Below are positions 24,583-31,810 of a stretch of DNA of 53,108 bases, piece after piece. The notes under the pieces were generated by a model that did not search any database, was not told where the DNA came from, and saw nothing but the letters and a program-made list of their open reading frames with translations. The stretch spans positions 1-53,108 of the forward strand of contig DAIEJF010000226.1 of assembly GCA_027351005.1 (NCBI GenBank), written 5' to 3'. Both the position numbers and the translations under genes were made by a program. The number at the start of each line of letters is the position of its first letter. Position 1 is the stretch's first letter. The stretch is from Paracoccaceae bacterium (GTDB lineage Bacteria; Pseudomonadota; Alphaproteobacteria; Rhodobacterales; Rhodobacteraceae).

Positions 24583-25328
24583 CACTCTGCCCCCTTCGCG
24601 TCGAGCCCCAGCGCCTTGCGGTTGGTGGCTTCCACCTCGTGCACGTATTCGTTGATCGCGGCGCGGGCCCGGCCCCAGCCCCGCGTCTTCGGGCGGAACA
24701 CCGTGCTCAGCCCCAGCCGGATCAGGTAAAAGACCGGGAAGCGCCGGATCAGCCCCAGAACCATGGTCTCTAGCCAGGGCTGGCGCAGCGGCTGGCCGGT
24801 GTCCTGCAGGAAGTTGCGCAGCACCAGCCCGTCTTCGATCTTGCCGCGCTGGAACACCTGCGCCGAAAACCCTTCGTCGAAGATCGTCGAGGGCGACTTC
24901 GGCGTATGCCCCTTCAGTTCCAGCCAATGCGCGGTGGCCTTCATCACGCCTTCGGGGGCAACGTCGCGCGGGCAGGCGTAGGTGCATTTGTTGCAGGACA
25001 CGCATTGCCAGATGATGTCCTTGTCGCGCAGCAGCTCGTCCTCCATCCCCAGCCGGATCAGGTAGATCCAGTAGCGGGGATTGAATTCGGGATTGATCGC
25101 GTTGACCGTGCAGGCGTTCGTGCAACTGCCGCATTGCCAGCAGCGGTGGATGTTCTCGCCCCCCGGCAGGGCCGCGATCTCTTCCTGAAGGTTCTCGTTG
25201 TAATCGGTGATCGACCGGCCCTCGATGAAGGTGGACCAGTGGCCCGACACATCCATCCCGTCGATCACAAGGTGATCGTGCGTCACCAGATTTTCCGGAC
25301 GGATCAGGGATTTTTCGTGGATGGGCAT
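24582..25328 (-). CDS. shdrC2: sHdrC2, ferredoxin-like iron-sulfur subunit
   Basis: 248 aa. Two [4Fe-4S] motifs: Cys63/66/69/73 (CWQCGSCTNAC) and Cys109/112/115/119 (CVSCNKCTYAC). It is the electron-transfer partner of HdrB2 within the cytoplasmic sHdr complex. A hydrophobic stretch follows at about 190-215 (LIRRFPVFYLIRLGLSTVF), as in other HdrC-type subunits. The start overlaps the end of hdrH by 25 nt and the stop overlaps hdrB2 by 1 nt, so synthesis of the subunits is coupled. Confidence 0.93.
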   Translation of the reverse strand: MPIHEKSLIRPENLVTHDHLVIDGMDVSGHWSTFIEGRSITDYNENLQEEIAALPGGENIHRCWQCGSCTNACTVNAINPEFNPRYWIYLIRLGMEDELLRDKDIIWQCVSCNKCTYACPRDVAPEGVMKATAHWLELKGHTPKSPSTIFDEGFSAQVFQRGKIEDGLVLRNFLQDTGQPLRQPWLETMVLGLIRRFPVFYLIRLGLSTVFRPKTRGWGRARAAINEYVHEVEATNRKALGLDAKGAE

Positions 25329-26212
25329 GGCGATGCCTCCTGCTGCGTGATCGCCGGGAGCGTTCCCAGCACATGCGCCGATCCATCGATCAGCTTCAGC
25401 CGCGTGCGGCCGGTTTCGGTATCCACCGCATCCAGCCCCAGCATCCGCCGGGTATGGGCCATCGGATCGCCCGCGCTGGAGAATTCCGAGCGCAGGTATT
25501 GCCCGCCCCGGTCGTTGATGTAGCCCGCGTAGATGTGCGCCAGCAGCAGGTCGGAGTAGAACGGCAGGTCGCGGAACACGCCTTCGCCCTTCAGGAACCC
25601 GTCCAGCTCGTCGCGCAGCGTTGCGAAGGCGGTGAAATCATCGGCCACGGTGATCTTCACCGCGTCCACGTCATCGGCGAACCAGATCTCGCGCAGCACG
25701 CCCGTGCCGACGCGGGCATCCCAGATCCAGCGGGTCATCAGCGGGTAGCGGGCGGGGGCGGTGAAATGCAGCGCCTCGGCGGCAAGGTCGCGGACCCAGC
25801 GATGCGCCTTGTCGCGCGGGAAGGACGCGCAGAAGGCGGCCATCCGGGCATCGGCCGTGGCCGGATCGTCGGCCCCGTCCAGCAGACCGGACAGCCGCCC
25901 CTGCATTTCCCAGAATGCGTTATCGGCCAGCCAGCCCCCGATGCGGCGGCGCACCGGCGTGATGAAGGCCGCCAGGTCAAGAAACTCGGGCTCGGTCAGC
26001 TGTTCCAGCCTGCCCTTGCTCAGCAATTCGTCGAACAACGAGGCCTTCAGTGCCAGCGCGGTGACATAGCGTTCCACCCCGCCGGTGGGTTCGGCCGCTT
26101 CGACCAGATGCGCGAAGGCGCGCCGCAGCCGCGGCCCCGACAGATCCAGCACCGGCCGTTGCGGGGCCGGGGCAGGCGCGGGGACAGGCTTTGGCGCGCG
26201 GCCGAACAGCAT
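25304..26212 (-). CDS. shdrH: sHdrH, conserved sHdr-associated protein of unknown function
   Basis: 302 aa. It occupies the place always held by the 'hyp' gene between hdrA and hdrC2 in sHdr clusters (C1-B1-A-hyp-C2-B2). The N-terminus is proline/alanine-rich (PKPVPAPAPAPQRPVL), probably a flexible linker; the rest is helical with many aromatic residues (WLADNAFWEMQGRL, RWIWDARVGTGVLREIWFADD). No cluster-binding cysteine pattern and no catalytic motif were found. The ATG at 26212 overlaps the hdrA stop by one base. Longer in-frame starts run through hdrA and were rejected. Position makes the assignment sound; its role is undefined. Confidence 0.85.
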   Translation of the reverse strand: MLFGRAPKPVPAPAPAPQRPVLDLSGPRLRRAFAHLVEAAEPTGGVERYVTALALKASLFDELLSKGRLEQLTEPEFLDLAAFITPVRRRIGGWLADNAFWEMQGRLSGLLDGADDPATADARMAAFCASFPRDKAHRWVRDLAAEALHFTAPARYPLMTRWIWDARVGTGVLREIWFADDVDAVKITVADDFTAFATLRDELDGFLKGEGVFRDLPFYSDLLLAHIYAGYINDRGGQYLRSEFSSAGDPMAHTRRMLGLDAVDTETGRTRLKLIDGSAHVLGTLPAITQQEASPCPSTKNP

Positions 26213-27264
26213 CACTCGGCCGCCGCCCGCACGGCCATGCCGGCAAAGTTCATCGCGGCCATGGCGGCGGCGTGACCCTGCGCGATGGAATCGTCGATCG
26301 TCTCGGGGCCAGAGGCGGCGCCGCAGGTGAACACGCCGGGCCGCGAGGTTTCGGCCAGATGCGCGTAGGTCGTCTGCTTGCCGATATAGCCCCAGCGGTT
26401 CAGATCGACCCCGAAGACGGCGCTGATCGTCATGTTGTCGACGTTCGGGTCCATGCCGACCGCATGCACCACCATGTCGAACGGGATCGAGATCGGGCGC
26501 TTGACCAGAGTGTCTTCGCCCTTCACCAGCAGGCGGTTGCCGTTCGAGGTGACCTCGGCGATCCGCGCCTTGACGTACTTGACCTTGAAGTTTTCCTGGC
26601 TGCCCCAGTAGTACTCGCCCTCGTAAAGGCCGAAGGTGCGGATATCCATGTAGTAGATGTAGACGTTGGTCTTCGGCGACATCTCGCGGATTTCCATCGC
26701 CAGATTGGCGGATACCGTGCAGCAGATCTTGGAGCACCACTCGCGGCCGATCTGGCGGTCGCGCGAGCCCGCGCAGAGCAGGATCGCCACACGGTCGGGC
26801 ACCCGGCCATCGGACGGGCAGCGCACGCCCTTGCCCGACGAGATCATCTGTTCGACCATCGTCGTCGTCACCACGTCGGGATAGGTGCCAAAGCCCCATC
26901 CCGGCTTGTTGATCGGGTCGAAGTGGGTAAAGCCCGTGGCAAGGATCGCGGTTTCCGCCTCGACCGTGCTGCCGTCCTTCAGCGTCGCGACAAAGTTGCC
27001 CGGCGTACCCGTGAAGGCCTGCACGGTGCTGTTCACCTTCACCTCGACCGACGGGTTCGACACCACACGGTTCACCATGCCGCCGATGGCATCCTTTGCC
27101 CATTCGTGGCTTGGCACCAGCTTCGCATAGCCCGACAGGATCGGCGCGCCGCCAAGGATCGCCTCCTTTTCGACCAGCACGGCCTTGCGACCGGCCGAGG
27201 CGAGGGCATGGGCTGCGGACAGGCCGGCCGGCCCCCCGCCGATGATGAGGACAGGCTTCGTCAC
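26212..27264 (-). CDS. shdrA: sHdrA, FAD-binding subunit of the Hdr-like complex
   Basis: 350 aa flavoprotein, shorter than methanogen HdrA, as usual for sHdrA. The FAD-binding motif IIGGGPAGLSAAHALASAGRKAVLVE lies at 7-32, followed by ATGF (109-112) and the second flavin motif near the C-terminus (GVFTCGAASGPETIDDSIAQGHAAA). Cysteines 164, 177, 181 and 182 (LLCAGSRD ... WCSKICC) are placed for the [4Fe-4S] cluster. The start is GTG at 27264, overlapping the hdrB1 stop by 4 nt (GTGA) and preceded by GGAG; no ATG fits. It is the expected hub for electron transfer to NAD. Confidence 0.93.
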   Translation of the reverse strand: MTKPVLIIGGGPAGLSAAHALASAGRKAVLVEKEAILGGAPILSGYAKLVPSHEWAKDAIGGMVNRVVSNPSVEVKVNSTVQAFTGTPGNFVATLKDGSTVEAETAILATGFTHFDPINKPGWGFGTYPDVVTTTMVEQMISSGKGVRCPSDGRVPDRVAILLCAGSRDRQIGREWCSKICCTVSANLAMEIREMSPKTNVYIYYMDIRTFGLYEGEYYWGSQENFKVKYVKARIAEVTSNGNRLLVKGEDTLVKRPISIPFDMVVHAVGMDPNVDNMTISAVFGVDLNRWGYIGKQTTYAHLAETSRPGVFTCGAASGPETIDDSIAQGHAAAMAAMNFAGMAVRAAAE

Positions 27265-28634
27265 TTCTCCGCTCCTGCAAGGGCTTTGGGTTTCACATAG
27301 CCGGGGCCCGAGGTGATGGCGCGCTTGGGATCGTAGAGCGTCTCGATCCGCCCGGCCTTCACCTCGTCGAGGTAGGCTTCGAACTCGGCTTTCTTCTGCT
27401 CCCAGTCGATGCCCATCTTCTCGAGAAGCTTCTCGAATGGAGAGGCATGCCAGTGCAGTTGCGCCAGCTTGTAGGGATGCGCGCCGCAGACCAGGGCTGC
27501 GAACTGGCAATCGGCCATCACGGGAAGCTCGTAGACCTTGTCCACCGCGCGCCCGATCCACTGGTTCTTGTCCAGCGTGGTGATGCAGCCGGTATCGTGG
27601 CCCACCATCACGTCCGACCGTGCTTCTTCCACCGCCACCTTGATCTTGCGGTCGATCGCGAAGGAGCGGGTGAATTCCCGCTCGCCGATGATGTGGCGGA
27701 AGCCGAAGCCGCAGCAGTCATACCAGGTGGAATAGTCGATCACCTGCGTGCCCAGCGTCTGCAGAAGGCCGGTGGTGACAGCGACGCGGTTGCCGTCCAT
27801 CACCGTGTCGTCATAGATCACGTCGTCCGGCACCATCTTGTAGACGTGGCAGGCCGGATGGACCGTGGTGCGGATGTGGGAGACGTCGATCTCCTGATAA
27901 TTCCGGATCCGGTGGCGCATCACATGCAGCCATTCGGAATAATGCACGATCTCTTCCGGGATCAGCAGCTTGCCGTCGATCAGCCGCCCCAGCTTGCCGA
28001 GGATCTTCTTCACCTCGTCGCGCAGCTCGGCCGAATGCATCAGGAAATGCCGCATTTCCTTGTAGTTGCCGAAGGACGTGCCGCAGTGGATCAGCGGGTA
28101 ATAGGTGCCTTCCGGCAGGCCCTGCGCCTTGGCGCTGACATAGGCCTGATGGAAGTTGCGCAGGAACACGGCGGCAAGGCTGACCACGTTGCCGATGCCC
28201 GAGCCGTGGTAGTTCCATGCGGTGCAGGATGTCTGGTCCGTCTCGTCCAGATACGTCAGCTCCATCTTGTTCATGAGCCACAGGATCGAGGACGGATAGC
28301 CCGGAATGTTGCCGCACTGGCCGCAGGACTTGTGGTGCCAGAGGTTCGTCGTGGGGATCTTCTTGTCCCAGCCGTAAAGCGTCTTGGCCATGATCGGCTC
28401 GTTATGATCGCCGACCCGGTGGACGAGGATCTCGCCATCCTTTTCCAGTTGCCACATCGCGTCGCGGATATCCTCGCGCCGCTCCTTGCCCATCAGGAGT
28501 GCCCGCTTGTCGATCTTGGCTTCTACCCAGTCGGTCGCCCGCCGGGCGTCCGCCGCGCTTAGGTTCGAGGGCTGCCAGTCAGCCCCGAAGCCGGAAAAAG
28601 CCCCGGCCTTGCCTTCGTTCGTTCCGTTCGCCAT
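27261..28634 (-). CDS. shdrB1: sHdrB1, CCG-domain subunit of the Hdr-like complex
   Basis: 457 aa. Larger than HdrB2. One well-formed CCG region: Cys262 (HPACHVYK), Cys307-Cys308 (DCCGFG) and a downstream single Cys350 (HDTGC) in place of a full CxxC. Extra cysteines occur early at 104/107 (SCGQCGN), 137 and 184, and late at 376 and 383, so the N-terminal half carries a degenerate second module. AGGAGG lies 7 nt before the ATG at 28634. The preceding gene hdrC1 ends 40 nt upstream. It probably pairs with HdrC1 in the complex. Confidence 0.93.
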   Translation of the reverse strand: MANGTNEGKAGAFSGFGADWQPSNLSAADARRATDWVEAKIDKRALLMGKERREDIRDAMWQLEKDGEILVHRVGDHNEPIMAKTLYGWDKKIPTTNLWHHKSCGQCGNIPGYPSSILWLMNKMELTYLDETDQTSCTAWNYHGSGIGNVVSLAAVFLRNFHQAYVSAKAQGLPEGTYYPLIHCGTSFGNYKEMRHFLMHSAELRDEVKKILGKLGRLIDGKLLIPEEIVHYSEWLHVMRHRIRNYQEIDVSHIRTTVHPACHVYKMVPDDVIYDDTVMDGNRVAVTTGLLQTLGTQVIDYSTWYDCCGFGFRHIIGEREFTRSFAIDRKIKVAVEEARSDVMVGHDTGCITTLDKNQWIGRAVDKVYELPVMADCQFAALVCGAHPYKLAQLHWHASPFEKLLEKMGIDWEQKKAEFEAYLDEVKAGRIETLYDPKRAITSGPGYVKPKALAGAEK

Positions 28635-28674
28635 CGCGTTTCCTCCTGATGCGGTGCCGACGACAGGCTGTGCC

Positions 28675-29433
28675 CTATTCGTCGTCGTCCTCGTCGTCGT
28701 CCTGCTCTTCGAGGAACTCGTCCCACTCCTCGCGCTTCTCATCCATCACGTCGGACACCACGTCGAAGAGGTTCTCATCGACCGTTTCCAACTGGTCGAG
28801 CACGCCTGTCGCCTCCCAGATCGTGTAAAGCTCGACCGAGGTCTTGAGGTTCACGATCCAGGCCGTGTCCAGCGTGTGCATGGTGGGCATGGGGATTGCC
28901 TTGCGCAGGATCATCAGCGGCGCATCCACCTTGGCGACGTTCGGGCCCCAGTCGGGGAAGGCCTCCTTGGTGATCATGTTCGGCGCAAGCTGGTTGCCGG
29001 TGGACACCAGCTTCAGCAGGACGCGGCTGAACGGGCGCAGAACGTCCTTGGCGGATTCCAGCCCGTGCTTGATCGCGACTTCGCGCATGATCATCACAAG
29101 GCCACCGGGCGAGTTCTCGAACGGGCAGCGCGCGGCGCAGGTGTAGCACTGGGCGCAGGCCCAGATCTTTTCCTGCATGGCGTCGTAGATGCCTTCCAGG
29201 TTCTCGGTCCACAGCAACTGCACGATCTCGCGCGGGCTGTAATCGTAGTAGTGGGCCGAGGGGCAGGTGGCGGTGCAGATCCCGCAGTTCAGGCAGCCGT
29301 GGATCTCGCTCGTGTAGACCGCATGGCTGCGGATGTCCTCGAAGATTTCCTCAAGCTTCTCGTAGGCCACCACCGGCTTTTCCGACACCGGGTCGGAAAT
29401 CGGCGGGTTCGGCATCTGGATGTGAGCGTTCAT
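28675..29433 (-). CDS. shdrC1: sHdrC1, iron-sulfur subunit with acidic tail
   Basis: 252 aa. Two [4Fe-4S] motifs: Cys47/50/53/57 (CLNCGICTATC) and Cys93/96/99/103 (CAQCYTCAARC). This is the ferredoxin-like partner of HdrB1. The C-terminus is strikingly acidic, with a run of about 13 Asp/Glu in the last 18 residues (ending QDDDEDDDE). The tail could be a docking surface or a disordered end; I cannot say whether it is usual for the family. It follows dsrE by 34 nt and is the first structural subunit of the complex in the operon. Confidence 0.93.
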   Translation of the reverse strand: MNAHIQMPNPPISDPVSEKPVVAYEKLEEIFEDIRSHAVYTSEIHGCLNCGICTATCPSAHYYDYSPREIVQLLWTENLEGIYDAMQEKIWACAQCYTCAARCPFENSPGGLVMIMREVAIKHGLESAKDVLRPFSRVLLKLVSTGNQLAPNMITKEAFPDWGPNVAKVDAPLMILRKAIPMPTMHTLDTAWIVNLKTSVELYTIWEATGVLDQLETVDENLFDVVSDVMDEKREEWDEFLEEQDDDEDDDE

Positions 29434-29467
29434 CTTCGCCTCCCCTGCGAAAACAACGGGCCACCGG

Positions 29468-29848
29468 TCAGTAGGTCAGCACCTTCGCGTCGTCGTTTTC
29501 CATGATCTCCTCGATCACCTTGGCGCCGCCCACGATGCCCTCGCATTCGGGGATCAGGTCGTCGGCGGTCATGTCGAAGAGGTCGAGGTTGGGCGAGCAG
29601 CAGTAGAACTTGGCCCCCGCCTCATGCGCGTCCTTGATGAAGTCATAGACCGTCTTGGGGCTGCCGGGCTTGACCACCAGCTTTTCGGCGACGCCCTTCT
29701 TCATCAACTGTCCCGCGGTGGCGGTGCAGATCACGTCCACCTCGTAGTCCATCGCGGCCGCGACCGTGGCCTGAAAGAACGGGGCGCCCAGTTCCTCGCC
29801 GTTACGGGGGTCGGTGTTGACCATCACGATGATGAGTTTGCTCGCCAC
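29468..29848 (-). CDS. DsrE-family sulfurtransferase (DsrE3C-like), first gene of the sHdr operon
   Basis: 126 aa from a GTG start. DsrE-fold protein with Cys41, the pair Cys83-Cys84 (KFYCCSPNLDL) and Cys102. Adjacent cysteines at 83/84 match what I recall for DsrE3C of Hyphomicrobium denitrificans, which exchanges persulfide sulfur with TusA. The GTG at 29848 was preferred to an ATG 63 nt upstream for three reasons: GGAGGAG lies 6 nt before it, the family N-terminus (ASKLIIVMVNTDP) begins there, and the upstream ATG falls inside the AT-rich promoter/operator region. It would deliver sulfur to the sHdr complex encoded directly downstream. Confidence 0.88.
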   Translation of the reverse strand: MASKLIIVMVNTDPRNGEELGAPFFQATVAAAMDYEVDVICTATAGQLMKKGVAEKLVVKPGSPKTVYDFIKDAHEAGAKFYCCSPNLDLFDMTADDLIPECEGIVGGAKVIEEIMENDDAKVLTY

Positions 29849-29890
29849 GTCGTTCTCCTCCGGCGCGACGACCTGTGCGGCTGTCGCATG

Positions 29891-29945
29891 ACTGTTTTCG
29901 AATATTTGCATAGACTAGAACATATGTCGAGAATGGAATATGCAA
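29891..29945 (-). promoter_or_regulatory. AT-rich promoter/operator region of the sHdr operon
   Basis: The region holds an inverted repeat TTGCATA (29906-29912) / TATGCAA (29939-29945), with centres 33 bp apart (about three helical turns). A smaller palindrome ACATATGT (29920-29927) sits near its middle. ACTGTTTTCGAAT (29891-29903) recurs, with one inserted base, upstream of sLpl(AB). It is much more AT-rich than its surroundings. Likely contains the promoter and the sHdrR operator. Confidence 0.5.
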
Positions 29946-29961
29946 TCCCGACGCTGTTCGC

Positions 29962-30651
29962 TCACATCCAGCCGGTGCGCCGCGACAGCCCGACCATCAG
30001 CCCTGTCAGGGCTTCTGCGATCTCGACCTGGGCCTGACCGAGCAGGTGCAGCGACGCCGCGCAATCGTCCGGCGTTTCGGCAAATTCCATCACAAGGTCT
30101 TCCATCATGCCCCGTTTTGCCCCGGGATGACCCACGAAACCCAGGCTTTGCGCGCCGATCCCGAAGATCGCCGGGGTGCCGTTTGCTGCGGTTGCAAAGA
30201 CCCCGGCCCCGGGCGGAAGCACCGGCGCATCGCGCAGGTAGGCCGCCATCGGCAGGCTTTCGGGCAAGAGACCGCTGGCCACTCCGGCCGCGGTGTCGCT
30301 GGCGCGTGTCACTTCGAATCGCAACGGCGCCGCATCCGCGCCCCCCCCCGCCGCGGTGGCGAGAATCACCGCGCCAAGCTCCAGCCCCACTACGGGCAGG
30401 CCTGCCGCCAGAAAGGCACGGGTCAGCCGCAACTCGTGCCCGAGAGAGGGCAGGATATGCCCGCTGACCAACCCATAGGGCCCGCCCCCCAGCAGCATCA
30501 GCCCGGCATAGCCATCGGGGCTGTCGGGCAGGGTGCCGCCATGGGTGAAGGGGCGCTTGTAGGCATAGCGGATGCCGCGCCCGTCAAGGTGATCCTCGAT
30601 CAGGCCCAGATACTCGGCCTCGGTGTGCTGGATCACGCAGATGGTCTTCAT
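29962..30651 (-). CDS. Class I glutamine amidotransferase-like protein lacking the catalytic Cys
   Basis: 229 aa with the GATase1 fold: MLLGGGPYG (52-60) for the oxyanion loop, PVVGLELGAVILA (86-98) at the nucleophile elbow and GFVGHPG (171-177) for the catalytic His175. In active members the elbow reads GxCxGxQ; here Glu91 replaces the Cys, and the Glu that follows His-Pro in the triad is also gone, so glutaminase activity is not expected. As I recall, a GATase-like gene often accompanies lipoate-assembly genes at sHdr loci. It follows sLpl(AB) by 10 nt in the same operon. The ATG at 30651 is preceded by GGAGG. Role unknown, perhaps a binding or scaffold protein for lipoylation. Confidence 0.82.
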   Translation of the reverse strand: MKTICVIQHTEAEYLGLIEDHLDGRGIRYAYKRPFTHGGTLPDSPDGYAGLMLLGGGPYGLVSGHILPSLGHELRLTRAFLAAGLPVVGLELGAVILATAAGGGADAAPLRFEVTRASDTAAGVASGLLPESLPMAAYLRDAPVLPPGAGVFATAANGTPAIFGIGAQSLGFVGHPGAKRGMMEDLVMEFAETPDDCAASLHLLGQAQVEIAEALTGLMVGLSRRTGWM

Positions 30652-30661
30652 CGGTCCTCCG

Positions 30662-31732
30662 TCAGTCGGCCACGGCGGCCAGGATGGCGGCGGCAAGCTC
30701 TACGGGCGGAACCCCCGGCATCTCGATCGTGCCCTGGGCCATCGCCGCGGATACGGCTGCGGCCAGCGCGCCGGGTTCCAGTGCCACGCCGCGCAGGGCG
30801 GCGGAGATGCGGTCGATCCCGTCGGGCGGCAGGCAGGTGAAGTCGCCACCCAGCACCAGATCGCGCACCCGCCCGTCCTGCGCCAGCAGCGTCACCCGAA
30901 CCAACCCGCCCGGGGCCTTGCGGGCGGCTTCGGTCAGGGTCGTGTCGGCGGACACCTTGACCCCCAGCGCCACCAGCTTGCGGGCCTGCACCTCGGTCCA
31001 GTCCGGGTCGGCCAGCCGGGTTTCGGCATGGGCGATCGCGGCCTCTTCGGCGGCGGTCGGGCGGTCGTGTTCCGGCGTCACGCCCAGAACCTCGGCGCAA
31101 TGGTGCAGGAAGCGCGCCAGCAGCGCGGCCCGTGCGGGCGGCGCGGGCAGTTCCTTGGCCAGCGTGGTCATGTAATCGTCCAGCGTCTGGCGCAGTTTGT
31201 CGCGGAACTTCTCGCTGGGCACCTTCAGGCATTTCGCCATGGTCGCGGTGTCGAAGTCGAACATGAAGCTGCCGACCATCACCGTCGCCTCGCCGATGCT
31301 GGCGGCGCCCGTGCCGCCGATCTTGCGCCCGTTCACCTGGATGTCGTTCACCGGCCGATAGACGGCGTTCACCCCGAAATCGCGATAGGTGCGCACCACC
31401 GGCTCGATGAAGCGGGGGTAGAGGTTCACCGCGAATTCGGGCGCCTTGCGGCGCGGATAGATGAAATGGGTGAAAAGCTGCCCGCCATCGAGGTAGACCG
31501 CCCCGCCACCGACCTGGCGGCGGATGATTGGCAGCCCGTGTTCGGCGCAATAGGCGCGGTCGACCTCTTGCGCGATGTCCTGGTGCAGCCCGACGCAGAC
31601 ATAGGGCTTGGCGGGCGACACGAGCAAGAGAACCGGATCGCTGTCGGGGCCGATGCAGGCGGCAAGGCCGTGATAGACGGCCTGACTGCGCAGCGCCGGA
31701 ACCGTGCCGAAATCGATCACCCTCAGCCGCAT
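30662..31732 (-). CDS. Lipoate-protein ligase sLpl(AB) for LbpA
   Basis: 356 aa. LplA-type ligase domain: RRQVGGGAVYLDGG (71-84) matches the RRxxGGGxVxHD lipoyl-AMP motif, and VNDIQVNGRKIGGTGAA holds the conserved Lys. The C-terminal third (about 250-356) resembles an LplB/accessory domain, giving the fused AB layout of sHdr-associated ligases. It would attach lipoate or octanoate to LbpA. AGGAGG lies 5 nt before the ATG at 31732. Cotranscribed with the GATase-like gene. The lipoyl synthase pair lipS1/lipS2 that usually completes this pathway is not in the window. Confidence 0.9.
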   Translation of the reverse strand: MRLRVIDFGTVPALRSQAVYHGLAACIGPDSDPVLLLVSPAKPYVCVGLHQDIAQEVDRAYCAEHGLPIIRRQVGGGAVYLDGGQLFTHFIYPRRKAPEFAVNLYPRFIEPVVRTYRDFGVNAVYRPVNDIQVNGRKIGGTGAASIGEATVMVGSFMFDFDTATMAKCLKVPSEKFRDKLRQTLDDYMTTLAKELPAPPARAALLARFLHHCAEVLGVTPEHDRPTAAEEAAIAHAETRLADPDWTEVQARKLVALGVKVSADTTLTEAARKAPGGLVRVTLLAQDGRVRDLVLGGDFTCLPPDGIDRISAALRGVALEPGALAAAVSAAMAQGTIEMPGVPPVELAAAILAAVAD

Positions 31733-31785
31733 CGCATCCTCCTGCCGCAAGGATGGCTGCGGCAGGCGGCGAAAGTCAAACAAAC

Positions 31786-31799
31786 ATTCCGAAAACAGT
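31786..31799. promoter_or_regulatory. Motif shared with the sHdr operon promoter
   Basis: ATTCCGAAAACAGT, 54 nt before the sLpl(AB) ATG, matches ATTCGAAAACAGT (minus strand of 29891-29903) before dsrE apart from one inserted C. The two copies are in opposite orientation relative to their genes. It may be a second binding site for the ArsR-type regulator. The short AT-rich spacer here also separates sLpl(AB) from the iorB end. Confidence 0.4.
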
Positions 31800-31810
31800 A
31801 TTTATTTCGG

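Noticed and set aside
27447-28562. Long plus-strand frame opposite shdrB1
   Set aside because: It lies wholly inside a confidently assigned gene on the other strand and shows no domain.
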